A stretch of 64,000 bases of DNA from CAZWRN01 sp964446685 (GTDB lineage: Bacteria; Patescibacteriota; Microgenomatia; Daviesbacterales; UBA10151): the NCBI GenBank assembly GCA_964446685.1, contig CAYUPO010000001.1:154047-218046 (forward strand), read 5' to 3'. Position 1 is the stretch's first letter; each line of letters opens with the position of its first letter. The notes under the pieces were generated by a model. The model was not told where the DNA came from, made no database searches, and worked only from the letters and a program-made list of their open reading frames with translations. The position numbers were made by a program, and so were the translations under genes. Of this stretch, positions 41,819 to 51,012 are shown in pieces.

Positions 41819-42082
41819 ATGTATTATTTATATATTCTCAGGAGTTTGAAGAATAAGAAACTTTATATTGGTTCTAGTCCGGATGTTAAAGCGCGTCTTA
41901 AGTCACATAATGATGGCGAAAATAAGGCAACTAAACCCAATATTCCTTATGAGCTAATTTTTTATTCTGGTTTTATTAGTAAAGAAGATGCCATAAGTAC
42001 TGAACAATATTTTAAAACTTCGGCCGGCTGGAAAAGAATTCATAAAATGCTTGAAAATACTTTACAAGAAAATATTACCTAA
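41819..42082 (+). CDS. GIY-YIG endonuclease-like protein (UPF0213/UvrC-N type)
   Basis: 87 residues: MYYLYILRSLKNKKLYIGSS (GIY-YIG core: YYLYIL...LYIG), then VKARLKSHNDG with the catalytic Arg and ...SKEDAISTEQYFKTSAGWKR (Glu of the metal site). Single-domain proteins of this kind are common in CPR genomes, with roles in repair or unknown. It may belong to the accessory island that begins after tRNA-Trp. Confidence 0.9.
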   Translation: MYYLYILRSLKNKKLYIGSSPDVKARLKSHNDGENKATKPNIPYELIFYSGFISKEDAISTEQYFKTSAGWKRIHKMLENTLQENIT

Positions 42083-42088
42083 AATATC

Positions 42089-42150
42089 CCTGCAGACCAT
42101 TTTTAGCCTCAGTTACTATATCAAACTATTTACATGTTAAATGGAAGTTC
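42089..42150. repeat. CCTGCAGACCAT intergenic repeat, copy 1
   Basis: CCTGCAGACCAT at 42089, then TTTTAGCC, ACTATATCAAACTATTTACA and TGGAAGTTCGAAC. It is matched over ~60 nt by copy 3 at 45781 and shortly by copy 2 at 44593. It lies upstream of the 42184 gene. Confidence 0.75.
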
Positions 42151-42183
42151 GAACTTTAGCCTCAAAGATGTTATAAATAATAA

Positions 42184-42996
42184 ATGACATTTGATTCTAT
42201 TTTAAAGCCGATACTCTTACTCGCCTATTTCATTACCAAAAACAAAGAAAAACGATTAGGATTTAAATTAGACTTCCCAACATTATCCTCGTCTCTAATT
42301 CAAGGAAAGGTTATTTATGAAATGGATGATGTATGGAAAAAGGAAGGGTTAGATGCAATAGGTACAAATTATTTTACTTTCGGAGCAATAGAAAACGGCA
42401 AATCTTCAAGATTTGATCCCAGCTCCCCTTATTTTCAAACTTGGTTAGGTGGCTATATTGTTAAATTCAGTCAAAAGAAAAGCTGGCAGATTAATGATCA
42501 TTTCAGATTGGCCAAAGCGGATCAAGATAATTGGCTGAGAATTTATGGCAACAATAGACCACAAGTTAATATAGACAGTAAAAACATCGAAGAACTTGGA
42601 CCAATGGAGATAAATGGATTTAAAGGCGCTTTATACAGAGGAAATATTTTTTCGGATTCAGATGTAGATAAAGGCAAAATTAATTTATATAACCGTATCA
42701 AAATAGCTGGACTGGCCCTATATTTTAACCAGTCAAATCGAAAGTTAAATATAAATAGTAATCACCTCATGCCGAGTAAAGAACATAATTTAAAATCAAA
42801 TCAAAATATTAAACTGCGAGGATATATTGCTATTTTAGAAATAACTGAAGCGATTAAAGTAGTTTTATATGCTAATGCTGCAATTTATAAAGATGACCAA
42901 GATATAGACCATGATAATTTTAAATTATTAGATAATGAACTTTTGCAAATGATAAAGAGTATCGAAATAAAAAAATATAAAACTATCACTTATTAA
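42184..42996 (+). CDS. Unknown protein in the accessory island
   Basis: 270 residues, soluble, basic, no recognised domain. It starts MTFDSILKPILLLAYF; the segment VIYEMDDVWKKEGLDAIGTNYFTFGA has no known motif. It is AT-richer than the core genes. Probably cargo of the island. Confidence 0.5.
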   Translation: MTFDSILKPILLLAYFITKNKEKRLGFKLDFPTLSSSLIQGKVIYEMDDVWKKEGLDAIGTNYFTFGAIENGKSSRFDPSSPYFQTWLGGYIVKFSQKKSWQINDHFRLAKADQDNWLRIYGNNRPQVNIDSKNIEELGPMEINGFKGALYRGNIFSDSDVDKGKINLYNRIKIAGLALYFNQSNRKLNINSNHLMPSKEHNLKSNQNIKLRGYIAILEITEAIKVVLYANAAIYKDDQDIDHDNFKLLDNELLQMIKSIEIKKYKTITY

Positions 42997-43079
42997 ACGA
43001 GGTAAAAAGTTCTAACTTTTTCTATTAAAGACTGCATACTCTGGTCATACTATCCTCGAACTCTTGGATCTGTTTGAGT

Positions 43080-43595
43080 CTATTTTTTAACTTTATAATG
43101 CAATTCAACAATCCCATCGTTTATTTTTTCAGCCTCAATAAGTTCAAGTGAAAGTTCAAAATCAGTCGGATTAAATACTGGAATACCCTCACCTAAAATT
43201 GAGGGATTAACATCAAGTATAACTTCATCAATCAAACCTTTTTTTGCAAATGCACTGTTTATGGTTGCTCCTCCTGTAACTATTGCTTCTTTGAAGCCAT
43301 CAGCTTCAAGTATTTTTAATGCGTTTTCGGGAGCGCTAGCCAATACGAAACCTTCTTTCAGATCAAGATTTGATTGAGAAATAATTACTTTTTTAATCCC
43401 TTCGAGATCTTTGATGTAATCTCCTTCCCATTTCATAACTGCTTCGTAAGTTTTTCTTCCCCACATAAAGCACCCAACTCTCTTTGCCAGTTTAACGAAC
43501 TGTAACCAGTTGGTATGTGAGAGAAAATCTTCGCTACCTGTTTTGGAGGCAATAATTCCATTAGCTGAAACTGCCATTGTTAATATTACTTTCAT
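43080..43595 (-). CDS. RibD C-terminal / DHFR-like reductase
   Basis: 171 residues: MKVILTMAVSANGIIASK (first strand, SxNGxIA motif), FMWGRKTYEAVMKW (GRKTYE cofactor helix), EAIVTGGATINSAFAKKGLIDEVIL and LGEGIPVF. The fold is that of the NADPH-dependent RibD reductase domain and of the small DHFR-like proteins. It overlaps the upstream hydrolase by 4 nt. It may confer resistance or act on pteridine-like substrates; neither is proven. Confidence 0.85.
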   Translation of the reverse strand: MKVILTMAVSANGIIASKTGSEDFLSHTNWLQFVKLAKRVGCFMWGRKTYEAVMKWEGDYIKDLEGIKKVIISQSNLDLKEGFVLASAPENALKILEADGFKEAIVTGGATINSAFAKKGLIDEVILDVNPSILGEGIPVFNPTDFELSLELIEAEKINDGIVELHYKVKK

Positions 43596-44485
43596 ACTAA
43601 AATCCTTCTTTTAATAAAATCGATAATCATTTCCACCAATTCTATCTCTTTACCAGTAAAGACATGATTTGTACCGTTAATTATGTTTGCTTCTGCTAGT
43701 TTATTTTCCGACTTCAACAATTCAGTAGCCTCTTTGATAGGAATAATTGTATATTCTCCAACTTCATCATCACTTATTACTCCTAATATGGGAACTTTAA
43801 TATTTTGAAAAAAAGTAAGATCTTTTCCTTTCCGAAGAGGTAAAGCTATTGCATTTTCTGAATCCTCGGTAAAACCATGAAGATAGGTTTGAGCACTTAT
43901 CGGCATTTCTCCACATAAACCAAAGTAGTCACTCAAAAGTTTATAGCCCTCTTTACTGTTTAGTTCTTCCGCCTCTTGGCGATAGTTTTTACCAATACTT
44001 TTTTCATATTTGATTTGTGTTCCCACATTATCGGAAAAACCAAGAAGAATGACCCCCTTCACCTTGTCTTTATACCTGCCTTTGTTCATGTAATAAACAC
44101 TTTTTTCTGTTCCATAACTGTGGCCTTCGAGGATAATATTTTCGTAACCTTTGTTTAGGACAAACTCAATCCAAGAATCAATATCAAGAATACAGTCTTC
44201 GAACTTTTCCAAAGAAACACCGTGATAAACCGTTCCTTTTTCAAGTTCATACACGCCAGAACCTCGATTATTAGTTGAGAGATAGGCAATTCCTAATTCA
44301 ATAACTGAATTGGTAAGTAGTTCAAAATAGCTGTTGCCATAGAAATTACCAGAAGAGCCGTGAAGATGAATGACTATTGTTTTGGATGGTTGAGAAGGTT
44401 CGGTAAGTATTCCATGAAGAGTTAAACCATCAGGAGTTTTTACATTAACAATAGGGTACATCGCCATATAACTATATTCTATCAA
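43592..44485 (-). CDS. Alpha/beta hydrolase
   Basis: 297 residues. IVIHLHGSSGNFYGN (oxyanion region), the nucleophile in ILEGHSYGTEKS (GxSxG), an acidic residue region ILGVISDDEVGEYT and the final His in INGTNHVFTG. It is a serine esterase or peptidase-like enzyme with unknown substrate. It is coupled to the RibD-like reductase gene that follows (4-nt overlap), so the two may act together. Confidence 0.88.
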   Translation of the reverse strand: MIEYSYMAMYPIVNVKTPDGLTLHGILTEPSQPSKTIVIHLHGSSGNFYGNSYFELLTNSVIELGIAYLSTNNRGSGVYELEKGTVYHGVSLEKFEDCILDIDSWIEFVLNKGYENIILEGHSYGTEKSVYYMNKGRYKDKVKGVILLGFSDNVGTQIKYEKSIGKNYRQEAEELNSKEGYKLLSDYFGLCGEMPISAQTYLHGFTEDSENAIALPLRKGKDLTFFQNIKVPILGVISDDEVGEYTIIPIKEATELLKSENKLAEANIINGTNHVFTGKEIELVEMIIDFIKRRILV

Positions 44486-44592
44486 AAATTAGACAAAGCT
44501 TATAGCTGGTTGAGGAACAAGGAATTGTTCCAATCTTTGGAGATCAAATTGGCTAATTTGATGCCAAATTGTTCGAAGTTCGCTTACTAATG

Positions 44593-44640
44593 CCTGCAGA
44601 CCATTATTAACCTCAACTACTGCATTAAACTGTTTCTACT
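44593..44640. repeat. CCTGCAGACCAT intergenic repeat, copy 2
   Basis: CCTGCAGACCATTATTAACC followed by TGCATTAAACTGTTT and CTGCTTTAATTTTTTTT. It overlaps the 3' end of the AbiV-like gene by 5 nt. Confidence 0.65.
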
Positions 44641-45145
44641 GCTTTAATTTTTTTTCGATATCAATCATCATTTCTTCCCATTCAAGAGTCTGTTTCGCCT
44701 TTTTTATATATTTTAGGGCATGTTTTTGTTTTACCATTTCTTTTGGAGAATAGATTAATTCATCTTTAAAATCTACATATAGTGAATTATTCCGGGTAAT
44801 AAGAATATCATCAATACTTTGAGGATCCCTTATTTCATTCTTTTTGGGTATTTCGAATTCCATGGATGTTTCTCCAGTAGATATATTTTCATATACACTG
44901 ATTTTTGCATGCTGAGATAAAAGCTTTAAATCATGTCTAAGCCATATATTTTTAAAACTTTTTTCTGTAAGTTGTTTCTCTTCAAATGTCTTAACTAACC
45001 GAGCCTTAAGTGCCTCCTCATAGGCGGTTATCGCCAAAAATGCTGCATACTCCCAGTTGTAAGTTTTATATTCTTCATAAGATTTTTCAAGCAATTTACG
45101 AGAATTATTAATGCATGCTAATCTTAATTTTTTTAAATCAATCAT
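44636..45145 (-). CDS. AbiV-like abortive infection protein (HEPN-type helical)
   Basis: 169 residues. Match to the AbiV pattern: an N-terminal ACINNSRKLLEKSYEEYKTYNWEYAAFLAITAYEEALKARLV, then WLRHDLKLL, then the characteristic ITRNNSLYVDFKDELIYSPKEM. AbiV of Lactococcus blocks phage late translation. A HEPN-like RNxxxxxY/D motif could give RNase activity, but this is inference. It follows the 45152-45649 gene on the same strand with a 6-nt gap, a possible toxin/partner pair. Confidence 0.68.
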   Translation of the reverse strand: MIDLKKLRLACINNSRKLLEKSYEEYKTYNWEYAAFLAITAYEEALKARLVKTFEEKQLTEKSFKNIWLRHDLKLLSQHAKISVYENISTGETSMEFEIPKKNEIRDPQSIDDILITRNNSLYVDFKDELIYSPKEMVKQKHALKYIKKAKQTLEWEEMMIDIEKKLKQ

Positions 45146-45151
45146 AATTTT

Positions 45152-45649
45152 TTAACTTAATTCTTCTTCAACAGTTTCTTTTAATTTTGGGTCAACATCT
45201 CCGCCAGCATGAGAATATTCATCATGTAATGTTAGAAATGCTCTTAGCTGTCTGTTTCTGTAGCCATCTAACTCTGCTCGATCATTTGGATCCAGTGGAA
45301 GTTTCTCAACTATATCTCTGCCGGTTGGTACGGATAAAACTGCCTCGCCAAAATGTTCATATTCACCTGTGTTTAAACTAAATGGAACTTTTATTCTTAA
45401 ATCTCCAACATAATCATCGGCACCTTTTTCTATTAAATCTACCGGAACTACTTGCTCTAATCTACCTATTAGCGATGATCTCAGTTGAGTTTTAACAGGT
45501 GAGACTTCTCTTGGAGTGGTTGATACAAGTGCCACTCCTAACCAATAAGCTGATCCCAATGGCAAACCGATTTTGCGCTGTATAGATCTTCCAATTATGC
45601 TCGATGCTACATTAATCGCGTTTTCCGCATCATTATTTTCTAAAGTCAT
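45152..45649 (-). CDS. Unknown partner upstream of the AbiV-like gene
   Basis: 165 residues, soluble, slightly acidic, no recognised domain. It starts MTLENNDAENAINVASSIIG; the rest includes YWLGVALVSTTPREVSPV and LTLHDEYSHAGGDVD. Tight spacing (6 nt) to the AbiV-like gene suggests co-function, for example as a regulator or antitoxin; this is inference only. Confidence 0.5.
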   Translation of the reverse strand: MTLENNDAENAINVASSIIGRSIQRKIGLPLGSAYWLGVALVSTTPREVSPVKTQLRSSLIGRLEQVVPVDLIEKGADDYVGDLRIKVPFSLNTGEYEHFGEAVLSVPTGRDIVEKLPLDPNDRAELDGYRNRQLRAFLTLHDEYSHAGGDVDPKLKETVEEELS

Positions 45650-45780
45650 TTGGGAATTATATACTAGAAGTTAAATTACAGCTAGAAAGTTAGTTGATTT
45701 TTCAAAAACTAAATAGGATATTTTATATTCTTAGTCCAATCAAAAGTTCGTTGCAGTCTGCGCGAAATCCTCCACTAGCC

Positions 45781-45845
45781 CCTGCAGACCATTCTTAGCC
45801 AAAATAACTATATTAAACTTTTTGCATGTAAATGGAAGTTCTAAC
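45781..45845. repeat. CCTGCAGACCAT intergenic repeat, copy 3
   Basis: CCTGCAGACCATTCTTAGCC, then ATAACTATATTAAACTTTTT and GCATGTAAATGGAAGTTCTA. It is very similar to copy 1 over ~60 nt. It lies upstream of the RibD-like gene at 45904. Confidence 0.75.
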
Positions 45846-45903
45846 CTAGCTTAATAAAATATTTTCTATTGCTTTAATTTTTTTTAAATTATAGTATTCA
45901 TAT

Positions 45904-46617
45904 ATGGATAGACCAATCACAACTTTGTTTCTAATTGAGTCACTTGATGGCAAAATTTCTACAGGTGACAACGATAATCTGGATGTTGATAAAGACTTTA
46001 AGCGGATTGTTGGGGTAAAGGAGGGTTTAAAGCAATATTATGACATTGAAAGACGCACAGATATAGTTTCCTTAAACTCTGGAAGGGTAATGGCAAAAAT
46101 AGGGTTAAATGAAAGGCATGAAGAACCGGAAAAAATGCCTGTTAGTTTCATAATTATTGATAATAAACCCCATTTAAATGAAAACGGTATTGAATATTTA
46201 GCCAAGTGGGTTAAAACTCTTTATCTAGTTACAACAAATAAAGATCATCCTGCATATAAAGTTAAACACACTTTCTCTAATATTGAAGTTATCCAATATG
46301 ATAATCAAGTTGATCTATCTGACTTAATGTCTAAAATGAAAAACCAATTTGGCGTTAAAAGAATAACAATCCAATCGGGTGGAACTTTAAATGCTGAATG
46401 GATCCGAAAAGGTTTGATTGATAATGTTTCAATCGTGATTGCGCCATGTTTAATTGGTGGAACAAATACTCAATCCCTTGTTGGTGGCGAGTCCCTTCAT
46501 AGTGAAGAAGATCTTAAATTGATAAAGACTTTAAAATTGGTTAAAAATGAAACTTTAAAAAATTCATATATTCATTTGAAGTACGAAGTTATAAACCATA
46601 CAAAGATTCAGGATTAA
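45904..46617 (+). CDS. RibD C-terminal / DHFR-like reductase, second island copy
   Basis: 237 residues: TTLFLIESLDGKISTG at the start (SLDGKIAxG motif of RibD reductase), TDIVSLNSGRVMAKIG, and ITIQSGGTLNAEWIRKGLIDNVSIVIAPCLIGG (GGxxLxxxxLxxGLxDE-type site). It is likely an NADPH-dependent reductase. It is longer than the 43080 gene and only distantly related to it. With folA and 43080 it makes three DHFR-fold genes in this window. Confidence 0.85.
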   Translation: MDRPITTLFLIESLDGKISTGDNDNLDVDKDFKRIVGVKEGLKQYYDIERRTDIVSLNSGRVMAKIGLNERHEEPEKMPVSFIIIDNKPHLNENGIEYLAKWVKTLYLVTTNKDHPAYKVKHTFSNIEVIQYDNQVDLSDLMSKMKNQFGVKRITIQSGGTLNAEWIRKGLIDNVSIVIAPCLIGGTNTQSLVGGESLHSEEDLKLIKTLKLVKNETLKNSYIHLKYEVINHTKIQD

Positions 46618-46691
46618 GTCAAATGTAACAACCCCGCAGTTAGCTTCTGTAACCTTGCTTTTTCATATATTATAAGATAGACTTCTGACTT

Positions 46692-47591
46692 ATGAGAGAT
46701 GTTTTAAGTTCACGAGTTCCAACTGCAAGAGAAATTGCCACGAGTGCCGCATCATTAAGCTTTGCAGGACTATTGGCTTTGTCAGCTGGATGTGGAAGAC
46801 AACCAGTTGCCCCTTCAGGAGAATTATTTACCCCAAAAAGAGCTGTTGAACAAGTAGTGTCAACACCAACTCCTGCTGCTAAAGGCAGAGCTCGATTTGA
46901 TTTTCCCCCAAATGCGCCATCAGCAATTATAGATCAAAATACTTGGGTTGAAGTACAAAACTTAGATCCTGTTTCAAATATAAATGTCACATATAATTTC
47001 GGGGAGTCTTGTTCTATCACTCCAGGAGAAAGAATGGTCAAAATTGGAGAAGAACCTGCCACAAGTAAATACCTTGCACGTTATGTAGCCAGCCATGATA
47101 AAGCAGGAGCTCAATGCCCTGATGGGGTTTTATTCTTTGTTGGTGCCAGTCAATTTGCTGAATCTACTGGTAATTACCAAGAGAAAATGAGACGAAAGCA
47201 ACTAGAAGAACAGGTAGTTGCTGACTTATTGTCAAAAGAATCTTCAACACACCAACCCGAGAAACCAAACACTGCAGTTGTTCCTGCATGGGAATGGGTT
47301 GAGATAAGGAATCCAGATTATAAAAGCTCGTATTATTCAGGCTTCGAACCCACTTGTGGTATAGTTGCTGGTGACACGGTGCAAGTAATTGGAGAGGATA
47401 GCATAAATGATCGTTTATTGGTTCGCTATACTGCAAAAGGAAACACTGATGGGACTCCATGTGAAACTGGAACCATATTTTTTACTCCTAAAGATAAATT
47501 TGAAACAATGACCAGTAGATATCAACAGGAAAAAATTCAAAGACAACAAGAACAGGATCGAGTTAGACGTGTCCTAAGCCAACCAAAATAG
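46692..47591 (+). CDS. Lipoprotein with two repeated domains
   Basis: 299 residues. A signal peptide ends at a lipobox (LLALSAGC, Cys about 34), predicting a lipid anchor. Two similar ~85-residue units follow (about 83-170 and 203-290): each has W-VE-(V/I)-NP/L-D, a Cys, G-E/D-x-M/VQV-IGE, a Cys-containing PDG/ETG and (L/I)FFxxxxF, ending in a QEK-type helix. Each unit has two Cys, so a disulfide is likely. Function unknown. Confidence 0.75.
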   Translation: MRDVLSSRVPTAREIATSAASLSFAGLLALSAGCGRQPVAPSGELFTPKRAVEQVVSTPTPAAKGRARFDFPPNAPSAIIDQNTWVEVQNLDPVSNINVTYNFGESCSITPGERMVKIGEEPATSKYLARYVASHDKAGAQCPDGVLFFVGASQFAESTGNYQEKMRRKQLEEQVVADLLSKESSTHQPEKPNTAVVPAWEWVEIRNPDYKSSYYSGFEPTCGIVAGDTVQVIGEDSINDRLLVRYTAKGNTDGTPCETGTIFFTPKDKFETMTSRYQQEKIQRQQEQDRVRRVLSQPK

Positions 47592-47765
47592 TTTTTTTCT
47601 ATTTAACCTAAAAATACATAGCTACTCTAAAAATCATACAAAAAATTTAATTAAATTAAGATATTTTAAATAAATTTCACTCATATCGATATTTCAAGTT
47701 CATAGCATAAGATGATTATTAATTTCTTATTCATTATTTACATTTCTATATTACAATATCAATAG

Positions 47766-48374
47766 ATGAATAAAATATATCTTGCTGTTTTGACGATTAT
47801 TATTGTTGGTGGTATTGGTGTGTTTTTTATGAAGCAGCCAAAAGAAAATGTTCCTGCTACTTCTCCACTTGCTGCCAGTACTTCTCCGACATCTTCTCCA
47901 TTATCTGACTTAGGGTCTGGCGGGAGTAGTTACCTTGATCAAAAAGGAATTTATAATTTTTTATATCCAAATGACTATACACTGGATACAGAGGATCCAC
48001 AGCATATCCGGATTTACAAACGGGGAGAAACGCAACGTCCTCAAAGTGAGATGTCTGATGGTGCGCTGATGGTCTTTGAAACAGTTGAACTAAAGGGGGC
48101 GACACTTGAAAAATGGGTCGATACCCGGATCAGTGAATCTACTGCTGATGGCACTTCTGAAATAACTGAACACAAAAAAACGGTCACTCAAAACGGTTAC
48201 CCTGGTTTCTACTATGCAGTTCGCGGACTCGGTACTTCCCAAAATCTAATTCTGCAAAAAGATATTAACTCAGACAATGCTGTTGTCATAACCTATGCAA
48301 TCAGTGATCCAGCACAAAAAGGATATCAGACAGAGGTTGATGAAGTACTTAAGTCCCTTAGCTTACTAAAATAA
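47766..48374 (+). CDS. Anchored exported protein, PsbP-like region possible
   Basis: 202 residues. N-terminal membrane helix (IYLAVLTIIIVGGIGVFFM), a Ser/Thr/Pro linker (30-50), then a folded region from IYNFLYPNDYTLDTEDPQHIRIYKRG to EVDEVLKSLSLLK. This layout resembles PsbP-like domains, but the match is weak. A TACAAT box ends 8 nt before the ATG. It converges with the GH5 gene at 17 nt. Confidence 0.6.
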   Translation: MNKIYLAVLTIIIVGGIGVFFMKQPKENVPATSPLAASTSPTSSPLSDLGSGGSSYLDQKGIYNFLYPNDYTLDTEDPQHIRIYKRGETQRPQSEMSDGALMVFETVELKGATLEKWVDTRISESTADGTSEITEHKKTVTQNGYPGFYYAVRGLGTSQNLILQKDINSDNAVVITYAISDPAQKGYQTEVDEVLKSLSLLK

Positions 48375-48391
48375 AATTAGAATCTAATATT

Positions 48392-50563
48392 TTAAAGAGG
48401 AGTTGTGATATTTAGTTTAACTGATTCACCTGAACTATTGCCTGCAGCGTCGCGGGATTTGAGATAGAATAGATATTTTTTATTGGGAGTCAGATTATTT
48501 AATGTAAAATTGGTTCCCCAAACAGCTGTCACATAACCCCAGTCTTTGTAAAGCTCATACCTGTTTATTCCGATATTATCTGTAGCTCCGCTCCAGTTTA
48601 AAATTACTGAAGTTGAGGTGATATTTGTGGCTGTTAATAAAGTCGGCGCTGTAGGAGGCTGTGTATCGGGTGCTATTGTTGGTCTTGGTGTAGGCACTGG
48701 TGTGGGTGTCGGAGTTGGTGTAGCGGTGGCATATGGCATGGTTACCGTTAACTTAACTGACTCTGACGAGCTGTAACCTGCAGCATCTCTTGATTTTAAG
48801 TAAAACAGGTAACTTTTGCCAGAAGTTAGATTGTTGAGCGTAAAACTTGTTCCCCAGACTGCTGTCACATAGCCCCAGTCTTTGTATAGCTCATACCGGT
48901 TGATCCCAAAATTATCAGTCGCACCGCTCCAGTTGAGAGTAACAGAGGTCGGCGTCAGATTGGAGGGGACAATACTGGTAGGAGCAGTTGGCGGCTGGGT
49001 GTCAACCGGAGTTGTTGTCGGTTGTGGTGTGGGAGTAGGTGTGGGTGTTGGATTTAAAGTGGGAATAGCCACAGTCAGTTTAATCGATTCAGGAGAGCTG
49101 TTTCCAGCTCCATCCCTGGCTTTGAGATAGAATAGATAGCTTTTGCCAGGGGTCAGGCCCGTCATATTAAAAGTAGTTCCCCAGACTGCTGTGACATATC
49201 CCCAATCTTTATATAATTCATACCGGTCAATATTTTTATTATCTGTTGCTCCACTCCAATTTAAAGTCACCGAAGTGGTAGTAATATTTGTGGCGGTAAG
49301 AGTTGTCGGAGCAGTCGGTGGCTGAGTGTCTTGTGGGATTGGTGTGGCAACAGGAAACGGGGTTGCGCTGATAGTTGTATCAGTGCTCATAGAGACCGGA
49401 TAATCATGAAGTAGCGTGACCAGAGGATCATTGGCCGGGATATCATAGTTGCAACTGGCAAAGTTTCCGGCAGTATATGACCAGGGAGTAAATCCGGTGA
49501 TACCTGCGGTAAACTGTGCATCCATTTTGGCTTTCATTTTATTTGACCTCTCAGTCAGACTCATACAGTTTGTTCCACCAGCGATCATTCCAACTTCCCC
49601 AATATATAAAGGTTTATTCAGATTCTTCATCTGATTAATTCTTTTTTGCAGACCATTCCACTCATCACCCGGAAGAGGCTTATCCACATCATCATAGTCA
49701 TGATAACTTCCGACATCTATGCCACTACTTGAATGCACCACCTGATAATCTTCATAAACCATACCGCACTGGCCGTTTCCCAGTGCTCCGGAGCTGATTA
49801 AATGGTTACCGTCAATACTTTTAATAGTCCCCCCAATAATGTCAAAGAAGGATTTCAAAGCTGCAGCTGAAGCTGCTTCATCACTACATTGCAGATTGCT
49901 GTAACATTCATAGCCGTTGCCACTAACGCAGTCTCCGGCAGCTGGTTCATTGACCGGCTCCCACATCGCTACGGCCGGTGAATTTTTATAACGATCAACC
50001 ACGGCTTTGACATAATCCAGATATGACAAGGGCGCCAGTCCGTTGCCTAAATCATTAAATGACTGTCTGAAGCCACCTAAGTACCAGGATTTATCTTTAT
50101 AATGCCCATCATCACAATGACCATCCTGGTTACCTAATACTAAAATTAGTTTTTTACCATTTTTCTGAGCCGCATTTACCACTCTGTCCAATGCTGCCCA
50201 ATCAGTTTTTTTAGTCGTTACATTGGTTGCCTGACCGCCCTGAAAAGCCCAAAGCCTGACAACTGAATTTGGTCTTAGCTTAGAGAAAAAACTATCTAAA
50301 TCCTGCACATATCCACCACATCCGGCATTAAATCCAGGATAGGTTGCCAGATTGTAAGCATTTACTCCGGTGAACTGGTATTCTTGTCCGTTTAAATACA
50401 ATTTTGTTCCCGAAGCAGTCACAAAACCCGGCTCACTAACAGCAGAGGTCTGAGTTACATAATAGTTTTGAATTATGATAGAGCAAATAATAAACAAAGA
50501 AAGATATATAAATTTACTAAAAACTGAGGGGAAAGTTTTCTTAATTGGAGCAATGGAGAACAT
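48392..50563 (-). CDS. Exported glycoside hydrolase family 5 with three FN3 domains
   Basis: 723 residues. A membrane helix (residues ~16-36) exports or anchors it. The TIM barrel covers ~45-395: FTGVNAYNLATYPG, VVRLWAFQGGQA, the acid/base Glu in WEPVNEP and the nucleophile Glu in YIGEVGM, as in GH5 mannanases/cellulases of the GHA clan. Three FN3 domains (~415-500, 525-610, 635-720) follow, separated by TP-rich linkers. All three share nearly the same NRYELYKDWGYVTAVWGT sequence, so they arose by recent duplication. The substrate is a beta-glycan (mannan or glucan), not resolved further. Confidence 0.88.
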   Translation of the reverse strand: MFSIAPIKKTFPSVFSKFIYLSLFIICSIIIQNYYVTQTSAVSEPGFVTASGTKLYLNGQEYQFTGVNAYNLATYPGFNAGCGGYVQDLDSFFSKLRPNSVVRLWAFQGGQATNVTTKKTDWAALDRVVNAAQKNGKKLILVLGNQDGHCDDGHYKDKSWYLGGFRQSFNDLGNGLAPLSYLDYVKAVVDRYKNSPAVAMWEPVNEPAAGDCVSGNGYECYSNLQCSDEAASAAALKSFFDIIGGTIKSIDGNHLISSGALGNGQCGMVYEDYQVVHSSSGIDVGSYHDYDDVDKPLPGDEWNGLQKRINQMKNLNKPLYIGEVGMIAGGTNCMSLTERSNKMKAKMDAQFTAGITGFTPWSYTAGNFASCNYDIPANDPLVTLLHDYPVSMSTDTTISATPFPVATPIPQDTQPPTAPTTLTATNITTTSVTLNWSGATDNKNIDRYELYKDWGYVTAVWGTTFNMTGLTPGKSYLFYLKARDGAGNSSPESIKLTVAIPTLNPTPTPTPTPQPTTTPVDTQPPTAPTSIVPSNLTPTSVTLNWSGATDNFGINRYELYKDWGYVTAVWGTSFTLNNLTSGKSYLFYLKSRDAAGYSSSESVKLTVTMPYATATPTPTPTPVPTPRPTIAPDTQPPTAPTLLTATNITSTSVILNWSGATDNIGINRYELYKDWGYVTAVWGTNFTLNNLTPNKKYLFYLKSRDAAGNSSGESVKLNITTPL

Positions 50564-50570
50564 AGTAATA

Positions 50571-50576
50571 AGTATA
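50571..50576 (-). promoter_or_regulatory. -10 box of the GH5 gene
   Basis: Minus strand TATACT (50576-50571) ends 7 nt before the ATG at 50563. The -35 is weak. Confidence 0.45.
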
Positions 50577-50610
50577 AAAGTTTAATGTAAGATTTTCATA
50601 AGCAAGAACT

Positions 50611-50835
50611 TCACTTGCTCATAATCTGATTAATTACCTGCATTGTGATATTTTGGATCAGTTTGATAGTTGAGATAAAACTATTCACAACTGTTCTTAA
50701 AAAAGGCTGGTAATAGGTATGGATCAGGTTGCCAAAGTATTGGGAAAGTTTGTGACCAAAAGTCTCCTTTGGAGGCGCTTCCTGGGTTTGCTGATCTGTA
50801 AAAACCTGATTAACAGGCGATTGAATTGGATCCAT
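50611..50835 (-). CDS. Small unknown protein
   Basis: 74 residues: a Pro/Gln-rich N-terminal half and an amphipathic or membrane-associated C-terminal helix (FLRTVVNSFISTIKLIQNITMQVINQIM). It lies upstream of the GH5 gene on the same strand. No family recognised. Confidence 0.4.
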   Translation of the reverse strand: MDPIQSPVNQVFTDQQTQEAPPKETFGHKLSQYFGNLIHTYYQPFLRTVVNSFISTIKLIQNITMQVINQIMSK

Positions 50836-51012
50836 TTATCAAGTGTACCCTAGTTTAGGGTCTTATGCTAAACTACTTTTGGTAAGTCTGGTGAAGGAGA
50901 TTTTTTTCTTAAACATTAGTATCCATTTATCATGGCTGGAAGGAATTTTGGTTTTCAGCCCTTCATGAAAAAGTCTGATTAAAGCAGTAACTCCAGCCTC
51001 TTACCCTAATAT

